The translations under genes and the position numbers were made by a program. Of a stretch of 53,404 nucleotides of DNA, positions 38,706-47,743 are shown piece by piece. Positions within the stretch are counted from its first letter, which is position 1; each line of letters begins with the position of its first letter. The notes under the pieces are model-generated. The model did not search any database. It was given only the letters and a program-made list of their open reading frames with translations, and was not told where the DNA came from. The stretch covers positions 181,367-234,770 of the forward strand of contig NZ_LSNE01000020.1 of assembly GCF_001565895.1 (NCBI RefSeq), in the 5' to 3' direction. This DNA is from Paraglaciecola hydrolytica. Its GTDB lineage: Bacteria; Pseudomonadota; Gammaproteobacteria; Enterobacterales; Alteromonadaceae.

Positions 38706-39227
38706 CTAGGCACTTTGACGCAAATGACTGGCCGTTGCCGGGGCTAGACCAAAATTGGGGGAGCAATGCTTACCTTGCAAGGAACTCATCACTAATAACA
38801 AGGAAAAATGATGGATGGCGTGGCTAGCTACAAACAACAGTTCTCGCCCTAAAGTGGAGGTAGTTTGACTGTTTTGACTTGTGGTTAGCGAAATTTCACA
38901 CACTATAGTTAAACTTAAATTTGTCTCTAAACGGCCAACATCAATTAACCACGTTTTGATTTGTAACCACGACTGCAAAGCACTTTTAGGGCAAAGCGCT
39001 ACATCGGAATCCCGATGACGGCGATTATAATCAACAATGTGTGAGCTCAAACCTTGTTGTAAAGCTATATAGTGATCAAGAATATGCCGCATGTGCGCGC
39101 CCATACTCCCAGTAAAATGGGGTTTAAGCACTTGCTGATAATGCTCAACAGATACCTTGCTTAAAAACTCAATAGCTTGCTCAACTATTTGTAACTGGCT
39201 TTCAAGCTCAATATTATTGTTAGCCAT
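38706..39227 (-). CDS. DinB-like four-helix protein
   Basis: A 173-aa protein with spaced histidines in a four-helix-bundle pattern: GSMGAHMRHILDHYIALQQGL, then FVASHAIHHFSLLLVM. These match the metal-binding histidine triad of the DinB/YfiT-like superfamily. These proteins often act as metal-dependent thiol S-transferases or hydrolases, but function here is unknown. It lies alone between yjdM and blc on the same strand. Confidence 0.75.
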   Translation of the reverse strand: MANNNIELESQLQIVEQAIEFLSKVSVEHYQQVLKPHFTGSMGAHMRHILDHYIALQQGLSSHIVDYNRRHRDSDVALCPKSALQSWLQIKTWLIDVGRLETNLSLTIVCEISLTTSQNSQTTSTLGRELLFVASHAIHHFSLLLVMSSLQGKHCSPNFGLAPATASHLRQSA

Positions 39228-39332
39228 GTATTTCCTATTTTATTCTGGTTTTGCGGTGTAAAGGCACATCTCCTATTGACCTAAGACAGCGATGTTTTAT
39301 TTCAAATTAACTAACAGTTTTAAAAACTAGAA

Positions 39333-39863
39333 CTAATGTTTGACCCAAATGAGTTTATCGGTCGCAAAACCAGCAATACGTGCTTGCTGCAAAATATGCT
39401 CCTGTACCTCTGGCGACAATTTTGGTGTACGCGCTAAAATCCACAGATAATCCCGATCAGGCCCCGTTATCACAGCGTAATTGTAATTTTCTTTATCTAA
39501 TAAAAAGATCACATAACTCGCATAAAAAGGCCCAAAAAACGACACTTTCAAATGACCAACATCACTGTTTTGTACAAAATACGCCTTGCCTTCGGCTTCA
39601 TCCCACTCTTGTGATTGGGCATTAAAACCACGATTAAGCACTTTAACGCCCCCATCGTCACGCAGAGAATAGTCTGCACTAACCTGCTCTAGACCACGTT
39701 CAAATGAATGATCAAAGCGCGCTATTTCATACCACTTGCCCAGATAACGAGGTAATTCAAATCCATCAACTGGCTCAATACCTTCGGGAATAGAGGTACA
39801 AGCACTCAGTAAAAAGATACTTAAAAAACAGCCTAGGGTTTTATAGAGTTCAGCTAATGTCAT
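39333..39863 (-). CDS. blc: outer-membrane lipocalin Blc
   Basis: A 176-aa lipoprotein. The start at 39863 (MTLAELYKTLGCFLSIFLLSACTS) is backed by GGAGG 9 nt upstream and places a lipobox LSAC at residues ~19-22. The lipocalin motif GKWYEIARFDHSFERGLEQVSADYS and the C-terminal RDYLWILARTPKLSPEV are those of bacterial lipocalin, which binds lysophospholipids. The 99 nt further upstream, open in frame, overlap the cupin gene and are not family-like. Confidence 0.92.
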   Translation of the reverse strand: MTLAELYKTLGCFLSIFLLSACTSIPEGIEPVDGFELPRYLGKWYEIARFDHSFERGLEQVSADYSLRDDGGVKVLNRGFNAQSQEWDEAEGKAYFVQNSDVGHLKVSFFGPFYASYVIFLLDKENYNYAVITGPDRDYLWILARTPKLSPEVQEHILQQARIAGFATDKLIWVKH

Positions 39864-39906
39864 TGAGTAAATCCTCCATAACGTTATTAAATCACCTGAG
39901 CACAGA

Positions 39907-40563
39907 TTAAATAGGTAAGTGCCCTGTCTTGACCAAAATGATGGTTTCTTGTTCCTCCACAAAAGGTTGATGCTGGCTAAGGTGGGGATTACGCAACCAA
40001 CTTAAGGCGGGATAACGTCCGTGCTCATCACAAAATTCACCTTGTAGAACCAGTATTTCTTCGCCGCCCATATGCTTATGGAGATTAAACCTTGTATGGC
40101 TAGACCATTTCACCAATGCAGTATTTTGGGTAGCAAAAGTGTGTAAAGGCATAACCTGTAAGCCATCTACCATACCTTGCAACCAAGCTTGCTGCACAGT
40201 ATTAATTATTACATGTGAATTGTCTTGGGGATCAAAATAACAAAGCTTTACAAACAGGGTACAACCTTGTTTTGAAAAAGGCGCATGGGAGCTGCCTGCA
40301 GGATTACGTAAATAAGTGCCTGCAGGATAATCGCCATTTTCATCAGAAAACACGCCTTCGAGTACAAAAATTTCTTCACCATAAGGGTGTTTATGAGTAG
40401 GGAACTCAGAGCCAGCGGCATAACGTACAATAGAGGTTGCCCTACCACGCTCAGCATCTTCTCGTTCTAACTTCTTACGTGTTACGCCCTTGGCAGGAGA
40501 ATCCTCCCAAGCTAATAAAGACGTTTCAATCACCACTCTTTGCTCATAGTCTTGATTTAACAT
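39907..40563 (-). CDS. bicupin protein (ChrR-like cupin pair)
   Basis: A 218-aa protein made of two similar cupin halves. Both have the metal-binding pattern: FPTHKHPYGEEIFVLEGVFSDENGDYPAGTYLRNP (about residues 53-87) and FNLHKHMGGEEILVLQGEFCDEHGRYPALSWLRNP (about 158-192). The repeat of HKH-x4-EE and the GDYPAGTYLRNP signature match the cupin of ChrR-type anti-sigma factors, but there is no N-terminal zinc anti-sigma domain and no sigma gene nearby. It lies 43 bp upstream of blc and is probably co-transcribed. Confidence 0.85.
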   Translation of the reverse strand: MLNQDYEQRVVIETSLLAWEDSPAKGVTRKKLEREDAERGRATSIVRYAAGSEFPTHKHPYGEEIFVLEGVFSDENGDYPAGTYLRNPAGSSHAPFSKQGCTLFVKLCYFDPQDNSHVIINTVQQAWLQGMVDGLQVMPLHTFATQNTALVKWSSHTRFNLHKHMGGEEILVLQGEFCDEHGRYPALSWLRNPHLSQHQPFVEEQETIILVKTGHLPI

Positions 40564-40639
40564 AGGTAGCCTTGATTCAGCATAAGATTTTATCGATGTT
40601 TAAAATAATAGTTAACCTTGGAGATGGGTTTGTCGAGCC

Positions 40640-40672
40640 ATAAAACAAGGGCGCCTCAGCGCCCTTGTTATT
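40640..40672 (-). terminator. terminator of the outer-membrane protein gene
   Basis: An 11-bp perfect stem AACAAGGGCGC (40644-40654 with 40659-40669) with a 4-nt loop is followed by TTTTA on the minus strand. It lies 25 bp after the 40697 stop. Confidence 0.9.
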
Positions 40673-40696
40673 GATTTCTACTTAAAGCCTTATACC

Positions 40697-41440
40697 CTAA
40701 AAGCGCATAGTGGCACCCAACATGTAACTGGTGTCAGAACCACTATCATAGTCGGCATAAGATACTTCAGCCGATACGGCAAACTGCTTATTCACAAACC
40801 ATTGGCTGCGCACGCTACTTATGCCGTCACTAAACTTGTCTGCCCACTCGTAACCAAACCCAACAGATAAAGCGCGGTTAAGATAAAAATCACTGGATAG
40901 TGCAAAACTATCATCACCTTCATCAGGATTATTATAAACACCTTGCAAACTGACGTAGCGTTCACTGCCAAGATCAAACAACTTTTTACTGCCTAAACTC
41001 ATGCCCAAATAATTTAAATCTTCATCAAATTCTGTATCAACATACACCGTCAAATCACGACTTAAATAATACCCACCACCAAAACCGTAGATATCTTCTG
41101 AATATCCGTTTAAATGGGCGACTGAAGCATTGAGATATAAACCAGAACCTTGCACTACATAAGTGCCAGCTAAGGCCCAAGCATTGAGATTGTTTCCATC
41201 ATAATCAAAGCGGGTAAACACTGCATCTACTGAGCTTTGTTTATCCAAAAAGGCCGCTTCAGCTAGCGGACCTTTGTTGGTATTTACACGATCAAAATAA
41301 TAACTGCCACCTAAGCCAAAAACTTTTAAGTCATCTGCTTTAACTACTGAAGCATTTAATTCAGTAGTAAAATCGGCATGTGCTACACCGCTGATTAAAC
41401 CGAAGGCGAAGAGTGAAGCTACATAAGTCATTTTTTTCAT
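40697..41440 (-). CDS. putative outer-membrane beta-barrel (porin-like) protein
   Basis: A 247-aa protein with a signal peptide (MKKMTYVASLFAFGLISGVAHA). It has alternating aromatic and polar beta-strand segments typical of small barrels (FGLGGSYYFDRV, YLNASVAHLNGY, YGFGGGYYLSRDLTVYVDTEF, SVGFGYEWADKF) and a C-terminal strand ending YMLGATMRF with terminal Phe, the BAM recognition signal. It resembles the putative-porin family of Alteromonadales. Function unknown. It has its own terminator. Confidence 0.82.
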   Translation of the reverse strand: MKKMTYVASLFAFGLISGVAHADFTTELNASVVKADDLKVFGLGGSYYFDRVNTNKGPLAEAAFLDKQSSVDAVFTRFDYDGNNLNAWALAGTYVVQGSGLYLNASVAHLNGYSEDIYGFGGGYYLSRDLTVYVDTEFDEDLNYLGMSLGSKKLFDLGSERYVSLQGVYNNPDEGDDSFALSSDFYLNRALSVGFGYEWADKFSDGISSVRSQWFVNKQFAVSAEVSYADYDSGSDTSYMLGATMRF

Positions 41441-41761
41441 TTGTTACTTTTCCTTAAATATAAAGTCGACAGACTTGAGATGAAAATCCGCAAAAACGTT
41501 TAACATTGAGTCCAATATGAATTTGGCTCACCCCGCTAAACTTGCGACATTTATACGTTTTTCAACTTAACCCCAACTGAATCGACTCTGAATTGGCTTG
41601 TGCCTACGATGACATTTATTTGTGGAAACGTTAAAGATAGAGGCAAGGTTATTTAACTGTTATTTCCGGAGTTTATCGGGATCAATTCATCAGTGTGTAC
41701 ATAAGAGCGAAAACAAACTGTTACACTGGCTGAACTTGATTATTTTTCATTACAGCGAGTT
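41441..41761. other. divergent promoter region, no gene seen
   Basis: This is a 321-bp gap between the outer-membrane protein (minus) and the MDR oxidoreductase (plus). AAGGAAA before the barrel gene is its Shine-Dalgarno. I found no convincing reading frame, RNA gene or long repeat. Confidence 0.6.
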
Positions 41762-42889
41762 ATGACTATGCAAACATCAAAACAACTTTTTACCTTAATC
41801 ACTTCAGGTGACCAATTAGAAATGTCACTGAAAGAAGTGAATGTGCCGACCCCAAAAGCTCATGAAGTAATAGTGCGTATCGAGGCTGCACCAATAAACC
41901 CATCGGATATGTGGCCAATGTTTGGGCCAGCCAATTTAGAAAAGGCGAGCTACGATAAAGATAAAAAACAACTTATCGCTCCCTTACACCCCGGCATGTT
42001 ATCGCGCGTGAAATCACGTATCGATCAAACCTTACCCATTGGTAATGAAGGCGCAGGAACTGTGGTAGCCGCGGGCGAACATCCCGCCGCACAAGCCATG
42101 TTAGGTAAAACAGTCGCGGTTTTATCTGGTGCCACTTATGCAGAATATTGTTGTGTGCCAATTCAATCCTGCATAGTGCATCATCAAGACACAACAGCAA
42201 AAGACGCCGCTTCCTCTTTTGTAAATCCCTTGACCGCACTTGGTATGGTTGAAACCATGCGCATGGAAGGTCATAGTGCTTTGGTGCATACCGCTGCAGC
42301 TTCTGCTCTTGGGCAAATGCTCAATAAAATATGTGTGGCACAAGGTGTTAACGTGGTCAACATTGTGCGTAATCAACAACAAGCCGATATTTTACAAAAG
42401 ATTGGCGCTAAATATATTTGTGATTCTTCAGCCCAAGACTTCAAGCAACAACTAGTACAAGCCATTGATGAAACTGGCGCAACTCTAGCCTTTGACGCCA
42501 TAGGTGGAGGTGAGCTGGTAAGTCAAATTTTAAGCGCCATGGAATACGTTGGCAGTAAAGATGCAACAGGCTTTAATACCTACGGTTCAGCCGCCAATAA
42601 ACAAGTTTACATCTATGGTGGTCTGGACTTTTCACCTACCATATTAAATCGCGCTTTTGGCATGACTTGGGGTATAGGCGGATGGTTGTTAATGCGCTTT
42701 TTGGGCAAACTCAAGCCTGAGCGTGTTGGAGAATTATACCAACAAGTTGCCGCTGAAATTACAACAACATTTGCGACTACTTTTAGCAACGAACTCAGTT
42801 TCGAACAAGCCATGACACCGGCCGTAATAGCGCAATACAATGCCAAAAAGACCGGCGAAAAGTATTATATCAACCCTAATAAAAGCTAA
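41762..42889 (+). CDS. MDR-superfamily NAD(P)-dependent alcohol dehydrogenase/quinone oxidoreductase
   Basis: A 375-aa medium-chain dehydrogenase/reductase. The N-terminal GroES-like part has APINPSDMWPMFGPANL and GNEGAGTVVAAGEHP. The Rossmann part has ALVHTAAASALGQMLNKICVAQGVNVVNIVR and TLAFDAIGGGEL. The structural and catalytic zinc cysteines of classical alcohol dehydrogenases are absent, which points to the zinc-independent quinone-oxidoreductase or enoyl-reductase branches. It is a single gene followed by a terminator, with no pathway neighbours. Confidence 0.88.
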   Translation: MTMQTSKQLFTLITSGDQLEMSLKEVNVPTPKAHEVIVRIEAAPINPSDMWPMFGPANLEKASYDKDKKQLIAPLHPGMLSRVKSRIDQTLPIGNEGAGTVVAAGEHPAAQAMLGKTVAVLSGATYAEYCCVPIQSCIVHHQDTTAKDAASSFVNPLTALGMVETMRMEGHSALVHTAAASALGQMLNKICVAQGVNVVNIVRNQQQADILQKIGAKYICDSSAQDFKQQLVQAIDETGATLAFDAIGGGELVSQILSAMEYVGSKDATGFNTYGSAANKQVYIYGGLDFSPTILNRAFGMTWGIGGWLLMRFLGKLKPERVGELYQQVAAEITTTFATTFSNELSFEQAMTPAVIAQYNAKKTGEKYYINPNKS

Positions 42890-42911
42890 GTTAAAAACTC
42901 ATTTTAAGTAG

Positions 42912-42938
42912 ACATGGTTCATATTTGGACCATGTTTT
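42912..42938 (+). terminator. terminator of the MDR oxidoreductase gene
   Basis: A 10-bp stem ACATGGTTCA/TTGGACCATGT type (one G-U) is followed by TTTTAC, 23 bp after the stop. The rest of 42940-43202 up to the M6 protease start shows no gene. An AGGGA Shine-Dalgarno at 43190-43194 ends it. Confidence 0.75.
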
Positions 42939-43202
42939 ACTCCTAAACTATTGGGTGTTTTACTAGAAGCTTAGTTATTCAACCACATTGCATACACACT
43001 TCGACCTTTTTATTCGGCCTACTGTTTGAGGTACTTTTATTCGCCACACTAATTACGATGGTAGGTAAAAAATTCTTCATATTAAGTGAGTGATAACCTA
43101 TCATCAAATTTCATCTTATTGCCGTAAGTTAATGGACTAAAGCAAGTAACTTAAAGTGATGAATCGTTACATACATCACAAATTTAATTAGGGAATATTC
43201 AA

Positions 43203-46200
43203 TTGCAAAAATCACTCTTACTTCTTGTTTTATTGTTTTTAAATTTTAGCGTTCAAGCAACACAGCCACCTACTGAAAAACAAATTGAGAAATACAAAAA
43301 AGACGGAACATTAAGACAAAAAGCCGAGAGAGCCAAAGCCTATGGCAATCTTAAAATTGCCCCTAATTTGCTTAACAATTTAAAGTACAGAGCCGAATTG
43401 AAGACATCTTCATCTACAACGTCATTCAATAAAAAAGCAGATCTCGTTCTAGGTAATTTTGCCAGTTTAGGCACACCAAAAATGTTAGTACTACTGGTTG
43501 AATTTCCTGAATATTTGCATAAAGCAACCAATAGCCGTGAACAGATCGCCAATAAAATATTTGGACAAGGTGATGCAGAATTATTTCCCTATGACAGCTT
43601 AACGGAATTTTATAAACGCTCTTCCTATAACAAAGTTGATATTCAAGGCAATGTTCTTGATTGGTATCAAGCCCCCCATCCTCGACCAGTAGATACTGGC
43701 GATAACGCATGGCAAGTTAAACAACAAATAGTAAAAGATGCGATCAACCATCATGAAGCACTAGGCCATGATTTTACTCAGTATGATAACGATGGTGACG
43801 GCGCAATAGATTACATTGCCGTTATTTGGACGGGTCCCCCGGGAGAATGGGCGTCCTTATGGTGGGGAACCTATTCTACCTATGGTGATGATTCATTTGT
43901 AGTAGATGGAAAAACCTTGAGGGGGATTTCGTGGCAGCAAGTATCTTATGATGTGGATGAAGGTCCTTTCACAGCGCAAACGCTCATTCATGAAACAGGC
44001 CATGCAATGGGACTTGCTGACTACTATGATTATGCTCCCGACATTGGCCCTAAAGGTGGTGTTGGTGGCCTAGACCAAATGGGAGGAAATTATGATCATA
44101 ATGCTTTTAGTAAATATCTATTAGGTTGGTTAACCCCTCAGTTTGTCGGCAGTGGTTCTGAAGCGATTAATTTGCTCTCATCAACATCCACTGCTGATGC
44201 CCTATTAATCATGCCCTCAGCAGATGAATCGACTATTTATGATGAATTTTTCATTGTTGAATCTAGAAAGCAAGAAGCTAACGACACTTACTTACCCAAT
44301 ACTGGAATATTAATTTGGCATGTTGACGCAACACTTAATGAATGGAGTTGGTTTAAAAACGATAATAGCTATTCTGATGATAAATTTTTGCGATTAGTAC
44401 AAGCTGACGGTTTAAATGAAATTGAAAACCTAGGCAGCGTGGCTAATGCTGAAGACTTTTATACCACAGGTGGAGAATTTTCTCCTGACACCATGCCACA
44501 AAGTCGAAATAATGCCCAACTACAAACCGGCGTCAAGATTGCTGATATGACAGTAGACGAAAACGTAGCTTTTATTGGTGAAATATTACCTAACGTACCT
44601 GATTTTAGTTTAATTAATTTAGACGAATATCAGGCCCTTAGAAACGGTGAAACATCATCCGTTGCGGCGTTAGCTGATACTGACATTGCTAATGTAGAAA
44701 TATATGTAGATAACACTCTGATAACCACTTTACATGATGCTCCGTTTAATATTGTTTGGACTGACGACAATATGACGTTGGGCTCACATAAAGTCGCCAT
44801 TAAAGTCAGCAATAGCGATGGAAACTCTAGTACTGCACATCGTGACGTCATGTATCTCAATAATGAAAAAAGCGCGTTAATTGTTTCATTAGGAAAACGT
44901 GACATTGATAACGATACTCAGCTCGAATCGATGTTATCTGAAGCAGGTATTAACATCGTAACGAGTACTTTTGTTTTCCCGCTTGATAATACTGATTTTA
45001 GTTTTGTGTTTGTGAATTATGGCTCGGCAAATGGACCATGGGTGTCAATAGAAGAAGGCTCTGATAGTAAAACAGCCTATGGCATTGCGCGAGCGGCATC
45101 CTCTAATGAAGTCGCTGCTTTTAGTCATTATATCAATCAGGGCGGGTCTATCATCATTCAAGGTGAAGGCGTTTTTAGTTATTCTGCGCAGGAATTTTCT
45201 GATCTATTTGGGGTTGACGTTGAAAAAGAAGGTTTAAATGTAACTAACGTTTTTGCTGACAACGTTTACCAACAAAGAGCTATCGATGTGTCACTTAGTG
45301 AAAGTGAAGACATCGTGCAAGTAGATCTATTTAAGGCTCAAGACTCGATTGAAAACAGTCATACTATTTTGACAGCGTCAGGTGATTATTATGATTGGGA
45401 TGCAGGTCAATGGCTTCAAACCCAAGGAACTTGTAGCTTAAACCAGCAAGTTTCAGGCGCTAAAGTTATTATTTCTAGCTGTTTAACACGCCGTTTAGAT
45501 AAATACTCGAAAGGTGTGCTGTTTAATAATTACTTAGCTTTTTTAGGCGTAAATGAACGTATTGCAATAAATCGCAAACCGGTAATATCTGCTGGTTCAG
45601 ATCAAACTATTGCAGAAGGAAGCTCAGTAACCTTAGCCGGGTCTGCTAAAGATGATGATGATGACAACCTCACAATTACCTGGAGTCAATCAAGTGGCCC
45701 TGCTGTGACGCTATCAAATATAAATTCATTAACGCCAACATTTACTGCACCTGAAGTATCAAGTAATCAAAACGTTGTATTTGAATTATCCGTTTCAGAT
45801 GGTATTGATACTGTGATTAACCAAATTGTAATAACAATTAAGAATGTTAATCGCAAACCTATAATTTCTGCAGGTTCAAATCAAACTATTACAGAAGGAA
45901 GTTCAGTAACTTTAGCTGGGTCTGCTAAAGATGATGATAATGACAACCTCACAATTACCTGGAGTCAATCAAGTGGCCCGGCTGTGACGCTATCAAGTAT
46001 AAATTCATTAACGCCAACTTTTCCTGCGCCTGAAGTTTCAACTAGTCAAACCGTTGTGTTTGAATTATCCGTTTCAGATGGCACTGAAATGGTAACTGAC
46101 ACCGTGTCTATTACCATAAGGGATAGTGCAGTAACGCCACCTAGCAGCGGCAATCCAAGTAGCTCGTCGGGAGGAGGCTCAACAACTTTTTACAATATAC

Positions 46201-46319
46201 TTATGTTACTTTTGCTGTTTTTTGTGCGACAAAACCAGGCGTGCAAAGTGCCGCTCTGCAAATGTACAGATGTAAAAAAACTCGGCGAAAAATTCTTACT
46301 TAATCCCCACAAAAAATAA
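43203..46319 (+). CDS. secreted M6-family metalloprotease with C-terminal Ig-like repeats
   Basis: A 1038-aa exported zinc protease. The TTG start has AGGGA 8 nt upstream and leads directly into a signal peptide (MQKSLLLLVLLFLNFSVQA); no ATG fits. The M6 (immune-inhibitor-A-like) domain covers residues ~80-470, with HETGHAMGLADYYD supplying the HExxHxxGxxD zinc motif. A Big-like domain follows (ADTDIANVEIYVDN). Two 93-residue near-identical beta-sandwich repeats begin RKPVISAGSDQTIAEGSS. The end is a Ser/Gly-rich linker, SSGGGS, and a hydrophobic helix resembling a GlyGly-CTERM sorting signal, with an unusual ~30-residue tail after it. Confidence 0.9.
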   Translation: MQKSLLLLVLLFLNFSVQATQPPTEKQIEKYKKDGTLRQKAERAKAYGNLKIAPNLLNNLKYRAELKTSSSTTSFNKKADLVLGNFASLGTPKMLVLLVEFPEYLHKATNSREQIANKIFGQGDAELFPYDSLTEFYKRSSYNKVDIQGNVLDWYQAPHPRPVDTGDNAWQVKQQIVKDAINHHEALGHDFTQYDNDGDGAIDYIAVIWTGPPGEWASLWWGTYSTYGDDSFVVDGKTLRGISWQQVSYDVDEGPFTAQTLIHETGHAMGLADYYDYAPDIGPKGGVGGLDQMGGNYDHNAFSKYLLGWLTPQFVGSGSEAINLLSSTSTADALLIMPSADESTIYDEFFIVESRKQEANDTYLPNTGILIWHVDATLNEWSWFKNDNSYSDDKFLRLVQADGLNEIENLGSVANAEDFYTTGGEFSPDTMPQSRNNAQLQTGVKIADMTVDENVAFIGEILPNVPDFSLINLDEYQALRNGETSSVAALADTDIANVEIYVDNTLITTLHDAPFNIVWTDDNMTLGSHKVAIKVSNSDGNSSTAHRDVMYLNNEKSALIVSLGKRDIDNDTQLESMLSEAGINIVTSTFVFPLDNTDFSFVFVNYGSANGPWVSIEEGSDSKTAYGIARAASSNEVAAFSHYINQGGSIIIQGEGVFSYSAQEFSDLFGVDVEKEGLNVTNVFADNVYQQRAIDVSLSESEDIVQVDLFKAQDSIENSHTILTASGDYYDWDAGQWLQTQGTCSLNQQVSGAKVIISSCLTRRLDKYSKGVLFNNYLAFLGVNERIAINRKPVISAGSDQTIAEGSSVTLAGSAKDDDDDNLTITWSQSSGPAVTLSNINSLTPTFTAPEVSSNQNVVFELSVSDGIDTVINQIVITIKNVNRKPIISAGSNQTITEGSSVTLAGSAKDDDNDNLTITWSQSSGPAVTLSSINSLTPTFPAPEVSTSQTVVFELSVSDGTEMVTDTVSITIRDSAVTPPSSGNPSSSSGGGSTTFYNILMLLLLFFVRQNQACKVPLCKCTDVKKLGEKFLLNPHKK
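45570..46127 (+). repeat. two 279-bp tandem repeats inside the M6 protease gene
   Basis: Units 45570-45848 and 45849-46127 each encode a 93-residue PKD/REJ-like domain with the same core (GSSVTLAGSAKDDD, NLTITWSQSSGPAVTL). DNA identity is very high over the first ~180 bp of each unit and falls off at the end. This suggests recent duplication or gene conversion. Confidence 0.85.
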
Positions 46320-46330
46320 GTAAAAATGTC

Positions 46331-46360
46331 AGAGAGTCACAAGCAGTGACTCTCTTGATT
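46331..46360 (+). terminator. terminator of the M6 protease gene
   Basis: A perfect 10-bp stem AGAGAGTCAC/GTGACTCTCT with a 5-nt loop (46331-46355) is followed by TTGATTTATT. It starts 11 bp after the stop codon. Confidence 0.8.
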
Positions 46361-46518
46361 TATTCCAGTCAAAACCTCTCAAAGCCTACCTATGCTCAGC
46401 TATTCACTAGTCTCGTTTTAAGATAGGCAGAAGTCAAAAATGGGATTATAGTATTTGCCGTAAAAAAAAGTTTTAGACACTAAAAACAATCACTATAGTC
46501 ACTTTTTGAGGAGCTACA

Positions 46519-46896
46519 ATGGACAGAAAATATGTAATGACAGCTTTGGGTTATGGCTTAGTTGGACTGCTAATGGGCATTTACATGGCCCACTCAAAAA
46601 ACCATGCTCAAGTGGTCACTCACGCCCACATCATGTTAGTGGGTTTAGTTGTATCCTTTATCTATGCTGTTTGTTATAAACTATGGCTAGCGGCTTCACC
46701 TTCAAAACTATCGACCATTCAGTTTTACACCCATCAAATAGGCACTTTTGTGATGCTTATTTCCTTGTTTTTGTTGTTTGGTGGCTTTGCCCCTGAAAGT
46801 CTACTGGGCCCTATACTGGGTATCTCAACCTTATCAGTTTTGATTAGCATGTTACTAATGAAAATCTTGTTTATTAAAAGTAAACCAAAGAATTAA
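46519..46896 (+). CDS. small four-helix membrane protein with HAH motif, oxidase-subunit-I-like
   Basis: A 125-aa protein with about four membrane segments (near 7-24, 36-57, 72-90 and 94-114). Conserved-looking histidines fall at 25, 29, 35 and 37 (HSKNHAQVVTHAHIMLVGL), and another follows in QFYTHQIGTFV. The H-x-H-x-x-x-x-G pattern at the start of a helix resembles heme-copper oxidase subunit I fragments. A GAGG Shine-Dalgarno precedes the ATG. It lies 260 bp before a regulator and bd-oxidase genes, so a respiratory role is plausible but not shown. Confidence 0.7.
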   Translation: MDRKYVMTALGYGLVGLLMGIYMAHSKNHAQVVTHAHIMLVGLVVSFIYAVCYKLWLAASPSKLSTIQFYTHQIGTFVMLISLFLLFGGFAPESLLGPILGISTLSVLISMLLMKILFIKSKPKN

Positions 46897-46904
46897 TACG
46901 CTGC

Positions 46905-46940
46905 TCACAGCCTGGTAGTTTATTGCCGGGCTGTGTTGTT
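46905..46940 (+). terminator. terminator after the small membrane protein
   Basis: A 10-bp stem CACAGCCTGG/CCGGGCTGTG (one G-U) with a 10-nt loop is followed by TTGTTCC. It separates the small membrane protein from the regulator-cydAB unit. Confidence 0.7.
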
Positions 46941-47092
46941 CCTCACTGCTTTATTTCCAATAAATTACTCTCGGTTTATCAGCTGTATTCTTTAATTTTT
47001 TAAAACACTGCGTACCAACCTTATCGCTATTAAACATAAAAGAGTTAGCGCAAACATTCTCCTTTTGTTTAAGTTTTCAAATAATATTTATA

Positions 47093-47137
47093 TTGACTTT
47101 ATTCTAGCAATATTTAAACTTTCAGAAATTACTGAAA
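47093..47137 (+). promoter_or_regulatory. promoter and overlapping operator of the GbsR-type regulator/cydAB
   Basis: TTGACT (47093-47098), a 16-bp spacer and TAAACT (47115-47120) form a fair sigma-70 promoter. An inverted repeat TTTCAG-N6-CTGAAA (47120-47137) starts at the -10 box, where the MarR/GbsR-type regulator encoded directly downstream could repress it. Confidence 0.55.
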
Positions 47138-47155
47138 CTTCAGAAGATTAATTAA

Positions 47156-47710
47156 ATGCAACTCACTCCTATGCTCGAATCTTTTATTATGCACTTTGGT
47201 GAAATGGGCAGTCGTTGGGGATTTAATCGTACCGTTGGGCAAATTGTGGCGTTACTTGTGATCAGTGAAGAGCCGATCACAGCTAATGACATTGCCGATG
47301 CGCTGCGTATATCTCGTGGCAATGTAAGTATGGGTTTAAAAGAGCTACAGGCTTGGCGTTTAGTGCAATTGCAACACAAACCGGGCGAGCGTAAAGAGTA
47401 TTTTCAAGCCTGTGGCAGTATTTGGGAAATGGCCAATCGGGTATTTGAAGAACGTCGCAAACGCGAAATGGACCCCACTTTGACTCTGCTACGCGACATA
47501 CTATTAGATAAACCTGCCAATGGAGCTGAGCAACACGCCCAAGTAAAACTACAAGAAATCCATGATTTACTTGAAGGGATCAGCAAGTGGTCGACTGAGT
47601 TACAACGTCTTGGCCCCGACAAACTCAGTACCTTAATGAAACTAGGCTCGGGGGTTGGCAAAGTGCTTGATTTGAAAGACAAACTACTCGCCAAACCATC
47701 TAACAGTTAA
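47156..47710 (+). CDS. GbsR/MarR-type transcriptional regulator
   Basis: A 184-aa winged-helix regulator of the GbsR family. It starts ESFIMHFGEMGSRWGFNRTVGQIVALLVISEEPITANDIADALRISRGNVSMGLKELQAWRLV, followed by the wing QHKPGERKEYFQA and a long C-terminal helical region. GbsR proteins of this type are commonly encoded next to the short-Q-loop bd oxidase genes. It lies 33 bp before cydA in the same direction, so it most likely regulates the oxidase and itself. Confidence 0.9.
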   Translation: MQLTPMLESFIMHFGEMGSRWGFNRTVGQIVALLVISEEPITANDIADALRISRGNVSMGLKELQAWRLVQLQHKPGERKEYFQACGSIWEMANRVFEERRKREMDPTLTLLRDILLDKPANGAEQHAQVKLQEIHDLLEGISKWSTELQRLGPDKLSTLMKLGSGVGKVLDLKDKLLAKPSNS

Positions 47711-47743
47711 CACTTAATTTTAACGATTTTTACTGAGGATATT

